This document shows, piece by piece, positions 12,286 through 24,000 of a DNA stretch of 64,000 nt. Source of the stretch: Norana najaformis. Its lineage: Eukaryota > Annelida > Clitellata > Crassiclitellata > Hormogastridae. How positions within the stretch are numbered: the first letter of the stretch is position 1; the number at the start of each line of letters is the position of its first letter. Location: contig OZ029915.1 in assembly GCA_964023275.1 (NCBI GenBank), positions 975,131-1,039,130 on the forward strand, read 5' to 3'. The position numbers were made by a program, and so were the translations under genes. The notes beneath the pieces were generated by a model. That model saw only the letters and a list, made by a program, of their open reading frames with translations, was not told the DNA's origin and ran no database searches.

Positions 12286-12527
12286 TACACATAAAAACTC
12301 TGGGCATATGTACAAAATCTGCAGCAAGTACAACCAAAACCCCAAAAAATCATAATAAAAACGGACGTGGACAAACTGGGAAAATATGACCAGGAAAAAA
12401 TGTTTAGTTGTGGCCTGAAAGCAAACACAGAATCCAGGGAACGAGTGTGATATGAATCCTACTTGAGTCATTAGTTCAAAACAAAATCGATATGCAGGAA
12501 AGATTCGGTTATTTAGCACCTTGTGGA

Positions 12528-12715
12528 GCAGAGTAGCTGATAGGCTGGACCGCTTGCATGTAATGCAGAAAGTATGGGTTTGAGCCTCCTCCACTGAGAT
12601 GGTTACAGTGTAGGGACCTTGAGCAAGTCCTTCACTCACAACTGCTCAGCACCATCAGCTGATGCTCAGTCATTAGATGGTGGTGCTTAATAAATGCAGA
12701 AATAACAATAAAAAA
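12528..12715 (+). repeat. Family C, tRNA-derived SINE copy
   Basis: It carries an A-box-like TAGCTGATAGGCTGG and a B-box-like GGGTTTGAGCC. The body follows: GGTTACAGTGTAGGGACCTT, GAGCAAGTCCTTCACTCACA and ATTAGATGGTGGTGCTTAAT, then an AAATAA-type tail. It is shared with copies at 29.3, 34.3, 37.9, 38.2, 38.9, 45.5, 47.3 and 57.6 kb. Confidence 0.8.
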
Positions 12716-12937
12716 GCCATTTAGGACCTTCACAAAAGTGCTGCTTACACGGCCACCTAACTGCTTGCAACAAAAGCAACTTAGAATAAATAAACAACGT
12801 ACATAAACAAATTCCCCTCTGGAGTTCTGAGTTTTTATACTGGCCTGGTTAGCTACATTGGTAAACGCGTACGTCAACGTGCCTCTGAGGGTGAGGATGC
12901 TGGTTTGCGTCCCGGGTTATGACTATATTTCAGAGAT

Positions 12938-13102
12938 TTAAATCTTAGGCTAGCATGAAGCGTACACATGGGCCTTAAATGGCATGGCACTCATTCAAAT
13001 GGGCAGCGGTGGTGAAGGATCTCATCCGATTATTTAATTGAAAAATGAGCAGGGTCGAGGCCATACGGTCCCTACACAAAAATGTGTACATTACATTCAC
13101 AT
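12938..13102 (+). repeat. Family A copy abutting the BicD stop codon
   Basis: A nearly full family A unit: AGAGATTTAAATCTTAGGCT, GGCCTTAAATGGCATGGCAC, AGCGGTGGTGAAGGATCTCA and ATTGAAAAATGAGCAGGGTC, then a tail of GTGTACATTACATTCACATT. The tail runs straight into the antisense of the BicD stop codon at 13103. Confidence 0.85.
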
Positions 13103-16100
13103 TTAGAAACGTATTCTACCTCTACCTATCTTACTGGGATTAGTGATATTAATCTCATTAGAAACAGTGTCATATCTGAAACTTGCCTTAGCCGTTTTCT
13201 TGGCCGCATACTGTCGCTCGAGGTTTTTCCGTTCAACGTCAAACTCAACGTCCTCCAACCGTTGCGTCAACGCTATTTTCTGTTGAATTGCAGACCGCAA
13301 CAGTGAATTCAAAATCTTTTTCTCCTCCTCCATCGCCGACAACTGATTAGTCTTCTCCATGATCTGTGCCAAGTATTCGTCACAGCGTTGCGACAGTGAA
13401 GCTCGCAACGTCGTGAATTCAGTCGCATCATCCTTGAGCGACGTTAATTCGTTTCGCAGACGGAGTAGTGTTTCTGAGACTACAGTTCTCTCCTCCTGGT
13501 AGCGTTCTTTTAGCTTCGCAAGAGCCGATGTCGCTGTCGCCTTGTTTTCTTTGATGATGCAACGAAGGGCAGCAATTTTTTCGTTTTTCGCCGAAACAAG
13601 AGATTTCAATTTCGCGATTTCCTCGCACAGTTCCAACGCTTCGTCGCTGCTGTTTGAAGACGATCTTCTAAGCACGTACGATTTTAGCAAAAGCTTGATG
13701 ACGCTTTCGATGTCTTTTACCTGAACGCAGACAATGTCTAGGAGCTTCTCGGAGCAGCGGCCATCAGAGTCTGTCAGGGCATTGGAAATCTGCTGAGAAA
13801 TAGAATTTGTCCGTTCGTCGAGTGGAGAGCTTGGGATAGTTTTTCCATCTTCTTCGTTTTTCGTGCTGACCGCACTACCTGCTAGATACAGAACCTGTGC
13901 CAGGTCTTTTGAAATCTGTTGAAGTTGCTTCAGTGCGCTGGGGGTTAGATGTCCACCGTTCGCACGGAGTTCTTCAATCGTCCTTTCATAATCGGAAACC
14001 TGGCCTTTCAGAAGCACCAGTTCGTCTCTGAGCACTCCCTCGGTCACCGACGCAAGGCTCTTCAGTTTTTCCTCGTCCGAGTGATTCGACTGGTTCTGCA
14101 GCTCAGCCAGAGCGCTCTCGAGCTGTTTCTGACAGTCGCTCAGCGACTTCTCCAGCTCGTTCTTCTGCCCCTCCACTTCCTCCAACTGGTCCTCTAACTT
14201 GCGCACCTGCGACAAGTGTATTTCAGAGAACAGGTCACCGGCGATTGAACTGCCGTGCCCAGACGAATTTTTAATATCGGATGACATGAAGAGATCGGCC
14301 TCGATCCGTCTCAAACTCGGATTATCGCCGTCATCCTGTTCGAATTCCCCGTCGTCTAAATTCCCCGAGCGACACTCTAGACCCTCAAGCCCAAACCCCG
14401 CCTGCAGACTGTATATAGAGACCTTGGAGAGGTGTTGCTCAAGTTCGTTCTTGAGCAAGCGCTTCTGTTCGCGCTCAATATGCAGCTGCTCGAGCAGCTC
14501 TTCGATGTTGGCCTCAATCGCCTTCTTGAGCCTCGCCAGCTCATCTCGCTCAGCCCGCAGATCCTCAACACTCAACCTAAGATGCGAGTTCTCCTGCTTC
14601 AAGCTTTCATACTCCACCTGCGCCTGCTTCAAATACAGCAGCTGTTTATGAAGTCCGACGTTCTCATCCTCAAGTTCGGCGTAGTCCGACATGTTCTTCG
14701 CTTCTCGCGCCTTCATCTCTTTCTTCTCGCCTTTTAATTTTTTGTTGTGGTCCTCCAAAATGTCTACATTTGACTGGAGCTCTGTTACCAACGCCCGACA
14801 CCGACTGGACTCTGATTCAAGCAATTCGATTGAGTTTCTTGCATTTTTTAAATCGAGTCGTAGACTGTTGATGTCTCGGAGCAGTTCTGCTTCTCTTGAG
14901 GCGGTTTCCCTCAGTAGGCTCTCCTCCTGATCGATTCCGATCTTGCTCTCTCGTCTGTGAGACTTCTGTAATTGATTTAGAGTCTAAAGAAGAGAACCAA
15001 GCAGAAGGCATTGACAAATAATCAGTCCACAATGTTCACACCATTGTAATTGTAAGCTCGAGATTTCTACAGCACCCAACGAAAGTTAAGTTGTGGGAAC
15101 CAGCTTATTCACAGGCGCTCAGTCAAAACAGAATCGACAGGCAGGAAGGGTTCAGTTTCAGGGCAAGATCCAAGAGTCAGGCAGGCAGTCAGATGGCTCT
15201 GGTGGATGGTGTTTGTTACTGAACTGGAAAGAGGAAGAGGAAGAATCAGGATAGGATTCGTGGAAGAGGCGTGTTTTCAGTTCTGAGTGAAAGACTTGCG
15301 CAGAGATTGCAAGGGGTGGAGTGTGGGTGAGTTTGTATGACAGGTCAGATAACTGTCGTAATTCTGGTGGGAGTTTAGATCAGTTCAGGTTATGGTTGAA
15401 ACACGAATAAACAAACTTTTAAGAATATTTCAACTGTCACATATATATAGCACACTAATATGGAAATAAAATTTTCTAAATACATATAGAGTTCATGCAT
15501 TGGACAACTGGGCAACTCTGCTAGCAGGACTACGTTGGTCCCTAGCGAGTTTGCTTTTCAATGCCTACATGGTCTGTGTCACTGCCTGCAGTCGTAAAAA
15601 TACTGGCATCCATTAAAGAATCTTCAGTTGAGTTCAGTTCACCTAAAACGCCTTCACATGTGCACTGAATCACGGCCGACTGCTAAACAGCTTCATGCCT
15701 TTATGTGGCTCTTAAAAAGGTGCTAAATAAATCAACAGCCACACATAAACATACGTACATGGTCATGTGTATGAAATTTTACAGAGAGAGAGACGCACAC
15801 ACAGACATATACACAAACTTCCAGACGTACACACAGACAGAAACAAACATTCACACACTCTGCCAGACATACAATATAAACAGGTCTATAAATAAATTGA
15901 TTACTTAATAATTAAAAGTGGCCTAGATGTAATAAACAAAATGAAATTACAATACAGGGATAGCAATGTTCCCCAAATTATCACCTATCATCTGTCATCT
16001 TGTATCATCTGTCAACTTTCATCATCTGTCATCTTTTAACATCAGTCATCTTTTATCATCTGTCATCTTTTACCATCTGTCATCTTTCATCATCTGTCAT

Positions 16101-16717
16101 CTCTTGCATCCATCTAAGTCTAACTTCCTAACATTACTGAAACAAACTGCTCCACATCTTTATCAGTCTGTTCTTGCTTGTGTGTCTGTGTGTCTGTCTG
16201 TGTCTGCATCAATACATGTATGTTTTTGCCTTCAACCTCTCTCCACTCAGTAAGTGTGCTTCAATTTATAATGATTTAAAACTGAACTTAATAAAAAACA
16301 AAATATTTCTTGGTAAATATCAGTTGGAAACATCTGTGTAATCCTATCTAATTTCCTACCTTATGTAGCGCAGGCAGGTACCGCAAAATGCGCTATACAA
16401 ATGCTGCCATACACACCAACAGACACGCTCGAAGCCCGTTGGAACTGATGCCCATCACCTTAGATACGAAGGCGTCGTCAAATAAATCTACTACCACACA
16501 AACCCCTTCGTGAAAGACCTACCTCGATCGCGCATCTTAGCTCTTCTTTTGAGGATTCGTAGAGATCTACAAGTTCTTCGTATTGTGTCTGAAGTTGTTG
16601 TTTTTCCTCAACAATCGCTAAACCACATTCGGCCGCCTCTTTGATTTCTTTCCTTAGCGTCAAATTCTCAGCACTTAGTTCCTGTATCGTCAGGTAGGGA
16701 TCGCTCGCATCGCCCAT
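13103..16717 (-). CDS. BICD: Bicaudal-D dynein adaptor
   Basis: Two minus-strand exons, 16717-16523 and 14983-13103, join in phase 0 (donor GTAGGT, acceptor CTTCTTTAG) to give 691 aa, nearly all coiled coil. BicD proteins are dimeric adaptors that link dynein-dynactin to cargo such as Rab6 vesicles and, in flies, Egalitarian-bound RNAs. The N-terminal segment (AAECGLAIVEEKQQLQTQYE, residues 30-50) matches the conserved BicD start, including the Ala-Ala-x-x-Gly motif used for dynein light intermediate chain. Near residues 170-190 is YAELEDENVGLHKQL. The C-terminal cargo domain is recognisable by SLSQRCDEYLAQIMEK and RSAIQQKIALTQRLEDVEFD. The protein is somewhat shorter than the fly (about 780 aa) and vertebrate proteins. 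ATG 16717 is the first in frame; the upstream frame has no other ATG. The stop lies at the edge of a family A repeat. It is divergent from RSBN1. Confidence 0.93.
15050..15390 (+). repeat. Family B copy, long, in BicD intron
   Basis: This is one of the longest B copies: GTAAGCTCGAGATTTCTACA, ACCAGCTTATTCACAGGCGC, CAGTTTCAGGGCAAGATCCA and GTGTTTTCAGTTCTGAGTGA. It lies antisense to BicD in its single intron. Confidence 0.8.
15965..16110 (+). repeat. CATCTGTCATCTTTT short tandem repeat
   Basis: About eight imperfect copies of a 13-15 bp unit (CATCTGTCATCTTT), inside the BicD intron. Confidence 0.75.
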
Positions 16718-18018
16718 GGTGTCCAAGTTTATCCTCGATTAAACTATAATTCTAGACTTTATCTACGAATAAACTTTGATTTCGAGATGTAATCGCGACT
16801 GTTACCCAGGTTTTAAAGACTTCGACGCCAACACTGTCACGATTTGTTTGTGAACGCCCAGTTATATACGCCTTCTTTGGGAAACGTATCACCACAAACG
16901 ATACATATCAATCTGAATCGACACAATATAATGACGTATATATTTATGTACAATACTCACTATGTAGTCACATCATTTACTGTGTTTTTTCAAATAATGT
17001 TGAAGAAGTGAAACTTGAAAATATCTATTAAAAGCGTCTAATCCAGATAAAAGTCTTAATAACAATTTAATGTGCTCTGCAGTACTTTTTCAGGGAATCA
17101 TGTTACAGCTATTTTAGTTGAAGTTGCAATGACGGAGACAAATTCTGCACCTGTATTGGCATATGTAGTCTATAATTGAGACTATATGAATGTCACCAAG
17201 GACACTTTAAATAGGATGAACAGCGCCTACCATCAGCCATCCACCAGGGATCAGCTTTTGAGAGACATAGTAGCTTATTTCATGTTTAGCTGCATTGGAT
17301 ATGAATGGTTTTATTTCGACTCATGTCCAATATCAAGTTACTGAAACCAGAGGAGTAGTTCCAAAGATATATGGTAGGTCAAAAGAACTGATCGCAATAA
17401 GTATATGAATGTTTTTAAAATGATGTTTAAAAATCAGGTTGCCACCTTCATAATTATCGTATTCGTAAATTCGAGATTTTTCAGCGCCTAAAAAAACTAA
17501 GTTGCGGGAATCACAGGCGCTCGTTCAAAACAAAATCGATAAGCAGGAAAGGTCAGATTCGGTGCCAGGTCAAGAGCCTGTGAATAAGCTGTTTCCCGAG
17601 ACTTAGCTTTTAGTAATCTCGAGTTTATGATTCAAACAGGCAGACAGTTAAACGGTTACGGCGGATGGTATTTGGAACTGGAGCGGTTAGTTAGATAAAG
17701 AGAAATTAGCATTCACCATCTGTCTAAGAAGATGGTAATTATTTCGAGTCTCTGACTATCTTCCTAGACATAAATTTGACTGCTTAAAACTTCAGTTACC
17801 TAGTTAATATGCACTGACATTCAAATTGAAGTAGGCAATGCTAGATTGGCGCTACATAATTAGCATTTACGAAATTGGTCTGGCACAGCCAAACAATCAA
17901 TGCGTTGGTATCGAGGGCAAATAGTTAAAATGGCGGTCAGTGTTGACGGTTGTCAATTTTTAAAGAAATCTTCGATGTGTTTTGTCATTAGGTGAGCGTT
18001 TACGGATTTAACATTGCC
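16718..18018. promoter_or_regulatory. Shared divergent upstream region of BicD and RSBN1
   Basis: The two ATGs lie 1.3 kb apart on opposite strands, so both promoters must be here unless there are distant untranslated exons. No clear TATA box or CpG island is seen. A family B copy occupies about 17462-17705. The ATTAG/GTGAGC at 17988-17996 looks like a splice site, so an upstream untranslated exon of RSBN1 is possible. Confidence 0.45.
17462..17705 (+). repeat. Family B copy with internal inverted fragment
   Basis: CGAGATTTTTCAGCGCCTAA and CAAAACAAAATCGATAAGCA are in forward order. A short reverse-orientation B piece (CCTGTGAATAAGCTGTTTCC, then TCTCGAGTTTATGATT) sits at about 17576-17632, and the forward copy then resumes. 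This indicates a rearranged or nested element. Confidence 0.65.
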
Positions 18019-21000
18019 ATGTCAGTGCACAGTCACAACAGCGATTTGACAACCGGTGATTCTTTGAAGCAGAGCGCGGCTAATTTTACGAATAGTTTGA
18101 TCGTTGCGACTCTTCGCAGTGACCCGTGTTCCCTGTCACGTTCGCCTTCTCGCCTATCAGTTGGCGACGCAACGCGTTCGGATTTGTCGCCATCTCCGGC
18201 GCAAAGATTCAGCGAAACGGACCACGGAATGAGACCACCCGCGCGGATCTGTTTCGGAATTGTCGACGCAGGAGTAGCGATGCAAGGTCAGGCGGGGAAT
18301 CGGGTTGTCGGTAGGAACGACGCGGTTGGGATTGACGGTGCCAGAAATGACGCGGCCGATCGATCGGACGAGCGGGCCGTTAAGCGCAGACGGATCGAGC
18401 TGGATCGGCCATGGAGCGGAGGTGATTCGGACGATAAAGCCATACGATTCGTCTGCAGAGACCCGGGGTATCGGGCCGAAGTTTCTACCGACCTAAACCA
18501 ACGTAAGTCGAAAACCAGCTTAGCAACTTTGTGCTGAGTCATCGCTTATTGATTCTGCGTTGTAATCTAAACTCCAACACAGATAAACATCGCGATATCC
18601 AGGTAGCTTCGACTGAAATAAGTACTGAAGCAGTTGTGCAGATGTCGAAATTATTTGTTGGCACTTTTTGTAAGAATTGTAAAAATGTAAATTTAAATTA
18701 CCAGCATATGAAAAGCACATTGTGTAATTTTTGTAAGATTTGCAGAGTAGTGACTAAATTCTGTGGGTTTTATATTAATTTTGAGAGGTTGTTAGTGCCA
18801 AGTGCAAGGGTTTTGAACGATTAAACCCCTAACTTATCCGAAAAGCCACATAGCAAATTTGTACATTTTCAACTGAAGATGATTTGGTTTTTGGTGGAAG
18901 GGTACGCTTTAAGGGTGAAATTAAAACCGCTGCAACCCTGTTTTACTCTGAGTGGTAACCTCTCTACTTTTAGCCAGCCTTTCGTGTGATGGTTTAATAT
19001 GTCACACTCTCAGATGCATGCATTTACCCTTTGAACTTCTAGTGCAGTGCATACATCCATACATACATTCATGCACATGATTACATCATACAGCATACAT
19101 GTTGCATATATTTATATATGTATCCAAAGACTTATATGGCACATTTTAAGAACCTCGCCAAGGTGCTGCAGCATGACTACCTAGCAGTCCCAAAAAGGAG
19201 CATCTTAAGATGGGCTGAGAATGTTTCTTGAGCCATTAGATGAAGAAGAGTTTGAATTTCTTGAGGAAGACTGTTCCAGATGGACAGTTGCATGCATGTA
19301 GTCCTACATAAAAGTGTGGAAATTCATTACATTACACGCCTGTCTTGTTTCAGGAACGTCTTCGGATTTCGATTCCCATTCGGCCAAGAGACGTCATATC
19401 TCATCGTCATTTGCCGACGTGCGAAGTCACGTGGCTGTTGATGAAGGCAGGGACCGAATTATGCAGGACGGGACTCGCACTGGTCTTCATCTACATCAGC
19501 CAGAGAAACAGGGTGTGACAGTTTCACCCTCAGAAGAGAACGGGGTCGCTACAGCAAACAGGGCGATCGCTACACATGACAAGAAACTTTCTCAGGAAAA
19601 CCACTTTTCTGGTCACGCTGTGGAGCAGTTTAGATCTGGGAATGGAAGTAGTGACAACTTTAATACTTTAGGAACTTTTCAGCCGAGTTCCAATCTAAGC
19701 TTCAACCGGGGCAGTTCAGGACTACACTTGAGACAACCAATCACAGGTGCAGAGCACCCTAACTTTTCAGTGGAACAGTCTGCCCCATCTGTGTTGCAGT
19801 CTGTTGCTACCACATCATTTACTGCTTGTCGGATTCCTACGATTGAGCAAGCCATCGGTAGAACAATGCCACATGAAAGCGACGATTGCGTTGCACACTC
19901 AGGGTTATCAGTTACCACTGTTGGCAAGCAAGCAGATGGTAAGGCAGTTCTGCAGTCCAGTTGCCTGCTTGGCAATGTGCTGACAGTGGACTGTGACAGA
20001 AATCGAACTCTCGAAATGGGGCCTTCGCATCAAGATGTCCACAGAAGGCGACAGGATAGCTCAGTCATTCCAAGGTGCATGAATTCTTCTGCTCAAGGTG
20101 GAGGTTGTCCGTGCAAGGCCAAATCACTTTTGCCATCGTCTCAGGTTTCCAATGTCTGCCCGATCCTTGACAAAATGTTCAGCTGTAACGTGCTCGGCTG
20201 TCCATCTGAAATAAAAACTCCAAAGGAAGTTCTGCAACACAGCACGGAGTCTCAGGAACCGTCTCGAATGAAGTCCACTGAATCTGCAGATACTGTGGTT
20301 AGCAGGAAAACCGTTGGCAGCCACGAAATGTCTGGCCTTCAGAGCAGCTCAGGACGAGGGATTGAAGTTCGCACTGGTGCCAAGTTCCAAACATGTTTTT
20401 CGCTGATTGATGAGTCATTGGTCAAGTTGCAATCATCATTGATTCAGAAGTCACAAGACAAGTCACAAACAGTGTCAGTGAAGAAGTCACAAGACAAGTC
20501 ACAAACATCGCCAGTTGAGAAGTCACAAAACAAGTCGCAAAGATTGTCAATGGAGAAGTCGCAAGACAAGACTCAAACAATGTCAACGGAGAAGTCACAA
20601 GACAAGTCACAAACATTGCCAGTGAAGAAGTCACAAAACAAGTTGCAAACGTTGTCAGTGGAGAAGTTGCAAGACAAGTCGCTAGCCATGTCAACGGAGA
20701 AGTCACAAAACAAGTCGCAAACAGTGTCAATGGAGAAGTCACAAGACAAGTCACTAACATTGTCATTTGGGAAGGCGCTAGATCGGACCAGCAACGGCAG
20801 CGATCGTTGGTGCGATAAGCATAATGAAAATAAGAGAAATGACAATCAACATAAGAAACATCAGAGCGACAGGAATGACGCCCAGCACCAGCATCATCAA
20901 GAAATCGATAGAAACGAGACACACAGCCTTAAAGAAAAACACAGGCACAAATCCGATTCAGGCAAGCCAGATCACACCATTCATCAATGCACCATTATTT

Positions 21001-24000
21001 CTCCTTCAAACCGAACGCAAAAATTGAAGGAACAGGTCGCTCAAAGGGTCAGAATTGCAGAAAAAGTCTCCAATTCCAAACACGTATCAGACTACAGTGT
21101 ATTGCAGAATATCTCTCATGATAAACAGATTTTAGGAACTGATCCGGGAGCTAAGTTTACCCAATTAAAGGTGAAGGAAAAAGCCTCCAAGGCTCATGAC
21201 AAACCATTACCAAAACGGGAAAACCCAGTCTCTGAACACTCAGTCGAGAAGTCGGGTCAAAAAAATGATCCAGCAGCTAATTCCATGTCGGTTGAGCACG
21301 GTCTGGATCGTAAGACGATTTCTAGTGGACCCGTTAAGAGTAAGCTAAGTAACAACAATCAAAATGAAGAAAAGGTGTTGAAGACGCACCACACGAGTTT
21401 GAACAACAGGTCTTTAGAAGAAAAGGGAAAGGTCGAAAACGATTCAAAATCGAGCTCGAAGAATTTCGACAAGGAAGAAGGATCAGGTGTTCTTGCAAAC
21501 AAACAAAGGTACCAGCTCTGCTCAGAATCGGATTATATCCTTCGCAGAAGGATGACACAGCCCTCAGGTAAACTCAAGTACGGTCACCTTATCCACGTTG
21601 AAGAGTCCGCAAATGGCGGTGCAACCGTAGTCCACAGTTATCAAGACGAGATCGCATCCCTATCACCCGAGCAACTAACCGAATTCGTCCGTGAGTACTT
21701 CAGCGTCATCTTCGAAGAGGAAAGCGAAGGCGTGTCGAAGCACGTCATGGGAATCGTTCACAGATCCGCTCTCTACCTTCCTGATCTTCTGGAGTACTTC
21801 GCCGACAACTACTGCGACATGATCGTCAAGCGAGGCGTTCTCGGCAAGTCGGACATCGAGACGACGAGCATGGCGGAGTTTCGGAGATTGGTGCATGCGA
21901 CTTACTCGGTGGGGACGTACCGCTGTGGAGGACTTCTTCAGCTGAGCCTCGTCGGAACAAAGGCGGAGGAGTCTGGTGGGTATTTTCCGGAAGTTCTTGA
22001 TCTGATCGAAAGGAATCCATTTCTGAGGGCTGTCATGCCATGGGGAGAGCTGTCAAAGCTGCATGGTCTTCAGCCGAATTTGAGTAATGACGGACCGATC
22101 CTATGGTCGAGACCTGGGGAACAGGTGGTCCCAACTGCAGACCTCCCGAAATCGCCTCTCGCCAAGAAAAGGTTAGAGGACAACTACTTCATTTAGACAA
22201 GATGGATTCTTTCAGTCTTAATATTTTTATAGCCCTAGTAAATGCATAAGTTAATATTAAATATAGTACCTTTTAAGTACCTCACAAAAGCGCTGCTTAG
22301 GATAGGCAAAATGATATTCAACTTCATTAAGAAGAAAAAGTTATTTATTATTAATTAGTTATTAATTAGTGACTTCTGTTGTGACTGTGTCTAGTGCACA
22401 AGGCATCAAACGATGGCACTTCAGTAAGCTAACCATGCTTCAGATAGCTAGAAATTTGCTGCTGATGGCATCTCATGTGCATACAGAATCTTAATATTAG
22501 CCATATATATGTATGCATGGATTCACGTCTGCATGTACATATGTATATATGCATGCATGTATGGATGTAGTTTTTATGTACCTAACTATGTATGCATGCA
22601 TGTATGTACACATGTTTATACATGCATAGAAACAGACAGAAAGGCATTCATGCACAGACAGACAGGCAGGCAGCAACATTTGAATCATGTTGGATCTGTG
22701 GGTTTGTTTGTGCCAGCAGAGGTATCAATGAACTGAAGAACCTTCACTTTCTTCCACGATCGATGGAGGCGCGGGAGATGCTGGTTGAGGATCGAACAAA
22801 GGCACACGCAGATCACGTAGGCGAAGGAGTGGATCGATTGACAACGGCAGCAGTTGGCTTACTCAAGGCCATACACTGTGGACAAAAGTAAGACTTCCTC
22901 GGATTTGTCCAGTCTGGTTTCGCTTTCATTGACTCGTTGACTTCTGCACTGTGGTCTCCTCGTTGCCAGGTGCGTCGCACCCTTCGCTTGGCCACTCAGG
23001 ATCTCCTGTCTGTCCCTTGCATGCAAACTGCTGCAGCTCGGTCCAGGAGCTTTGCCTATGTTGGTCCCACTTGCTGGAATCGTCTCTCTCTCTTGAGAAC
23101 TGTGACTTGAGCTCCTTTCTCTTCCCCTCTCAGGGTTCCGCTGGCGCCTGAAGACTGTACTGTATAACAGTGATTTTGCTCGCTCGGATCACCTCTGTTG
23201 AGTTTATCCTCTAAGAGGCACTTTATAAATCTCAAATTACGATTACAATTCCAACTTTCAGTTTTAGATGCTTCACTGATCGCTGAGAATGCAAAATATG
23301 TCGTAGCAAACATATACTGGTGAATAGGTGTAATAGGATGAAACCTTACATGGGATGTTTGTTTTCTGTTGTTGTTTGCTTTCCTGGGTGTTTGGTTTCC
23401 TGGGTTGGTTGAGGTTTCCCAGACTTAGGGGTTTTCTTGAGTTCAGGAAGGACCTTAAACCAAACCCAGGGTTTTTCTTAATGAATACTTGGAGGAAATT
23501 ACACCAGACCTTGTGTTTTTCTTGATGGGTCGCTGGCTGACCCTTTGGAACCATGTCTTCGTTGTCCTGTGTATTTATGGTCATTGTTGAAATCAGCTAT
23601 CCTATTTTTTTCTCTGTCATTGTAACATTTGTTTTTGTTTGTCTGTGCTTAGTTAATTAAATGATTTGATTAAACAGATCTGATCTGAAGACTTCTATAG
23701 CGCCGTTATCATAATACCCAAGGCATCAGTCGATGGTCACTTCAAGTCAAAACTGTTATCAGAAAAATAATCCACTGGAGAAGCCAGGTCGAATTCCGAG
23801 GGGTCAGAGAAATCAGGGGAAGATCAATGATTCATGTTCTAGATCTTTGTGAATTAACAGTCTATTAGCAACAGGTCAGTGGTTTCTGTCTTCCTCTGAT
23901 TTCATATCTAGTTGTGTAGCACCTGCACACACATGCACACACACACACAAACAAACAAACATACAAATACACAAACATACGGTGCTAAAGTACTGTCCAT

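Larger units (their letters stand above)
2611..13102. other. 10.5 kb gene-free, repeat-rich interval
   Basis: No exon with family similarity or consistent splice phasing was found on either strand. The open frames here are short and fall in simple repeats, for example the CT-rich and CA-rich tracts at 10.9-11.9 kb. What can be recognised is several dispersed-repeat copies (families A, B, C and G), a tRNA-like sequence near 4.15 kb, tandem arrays at 7.6 and 9.6 kb, and microsatellites. The interval separates the 5' end of the LEM gene from the 3' end of BicD. The stretches at 5.0-5.8 and 8.0-9.5 kb show nothing I can name. Confidence 0.7.

Noticed and set aside
17992..18018. GTG at 17992 as the RSBN1 start
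   Set aside because: A TAG lies directly upstream and the first ATG in frame is at 18019, which is the normal eukaryotic choice.
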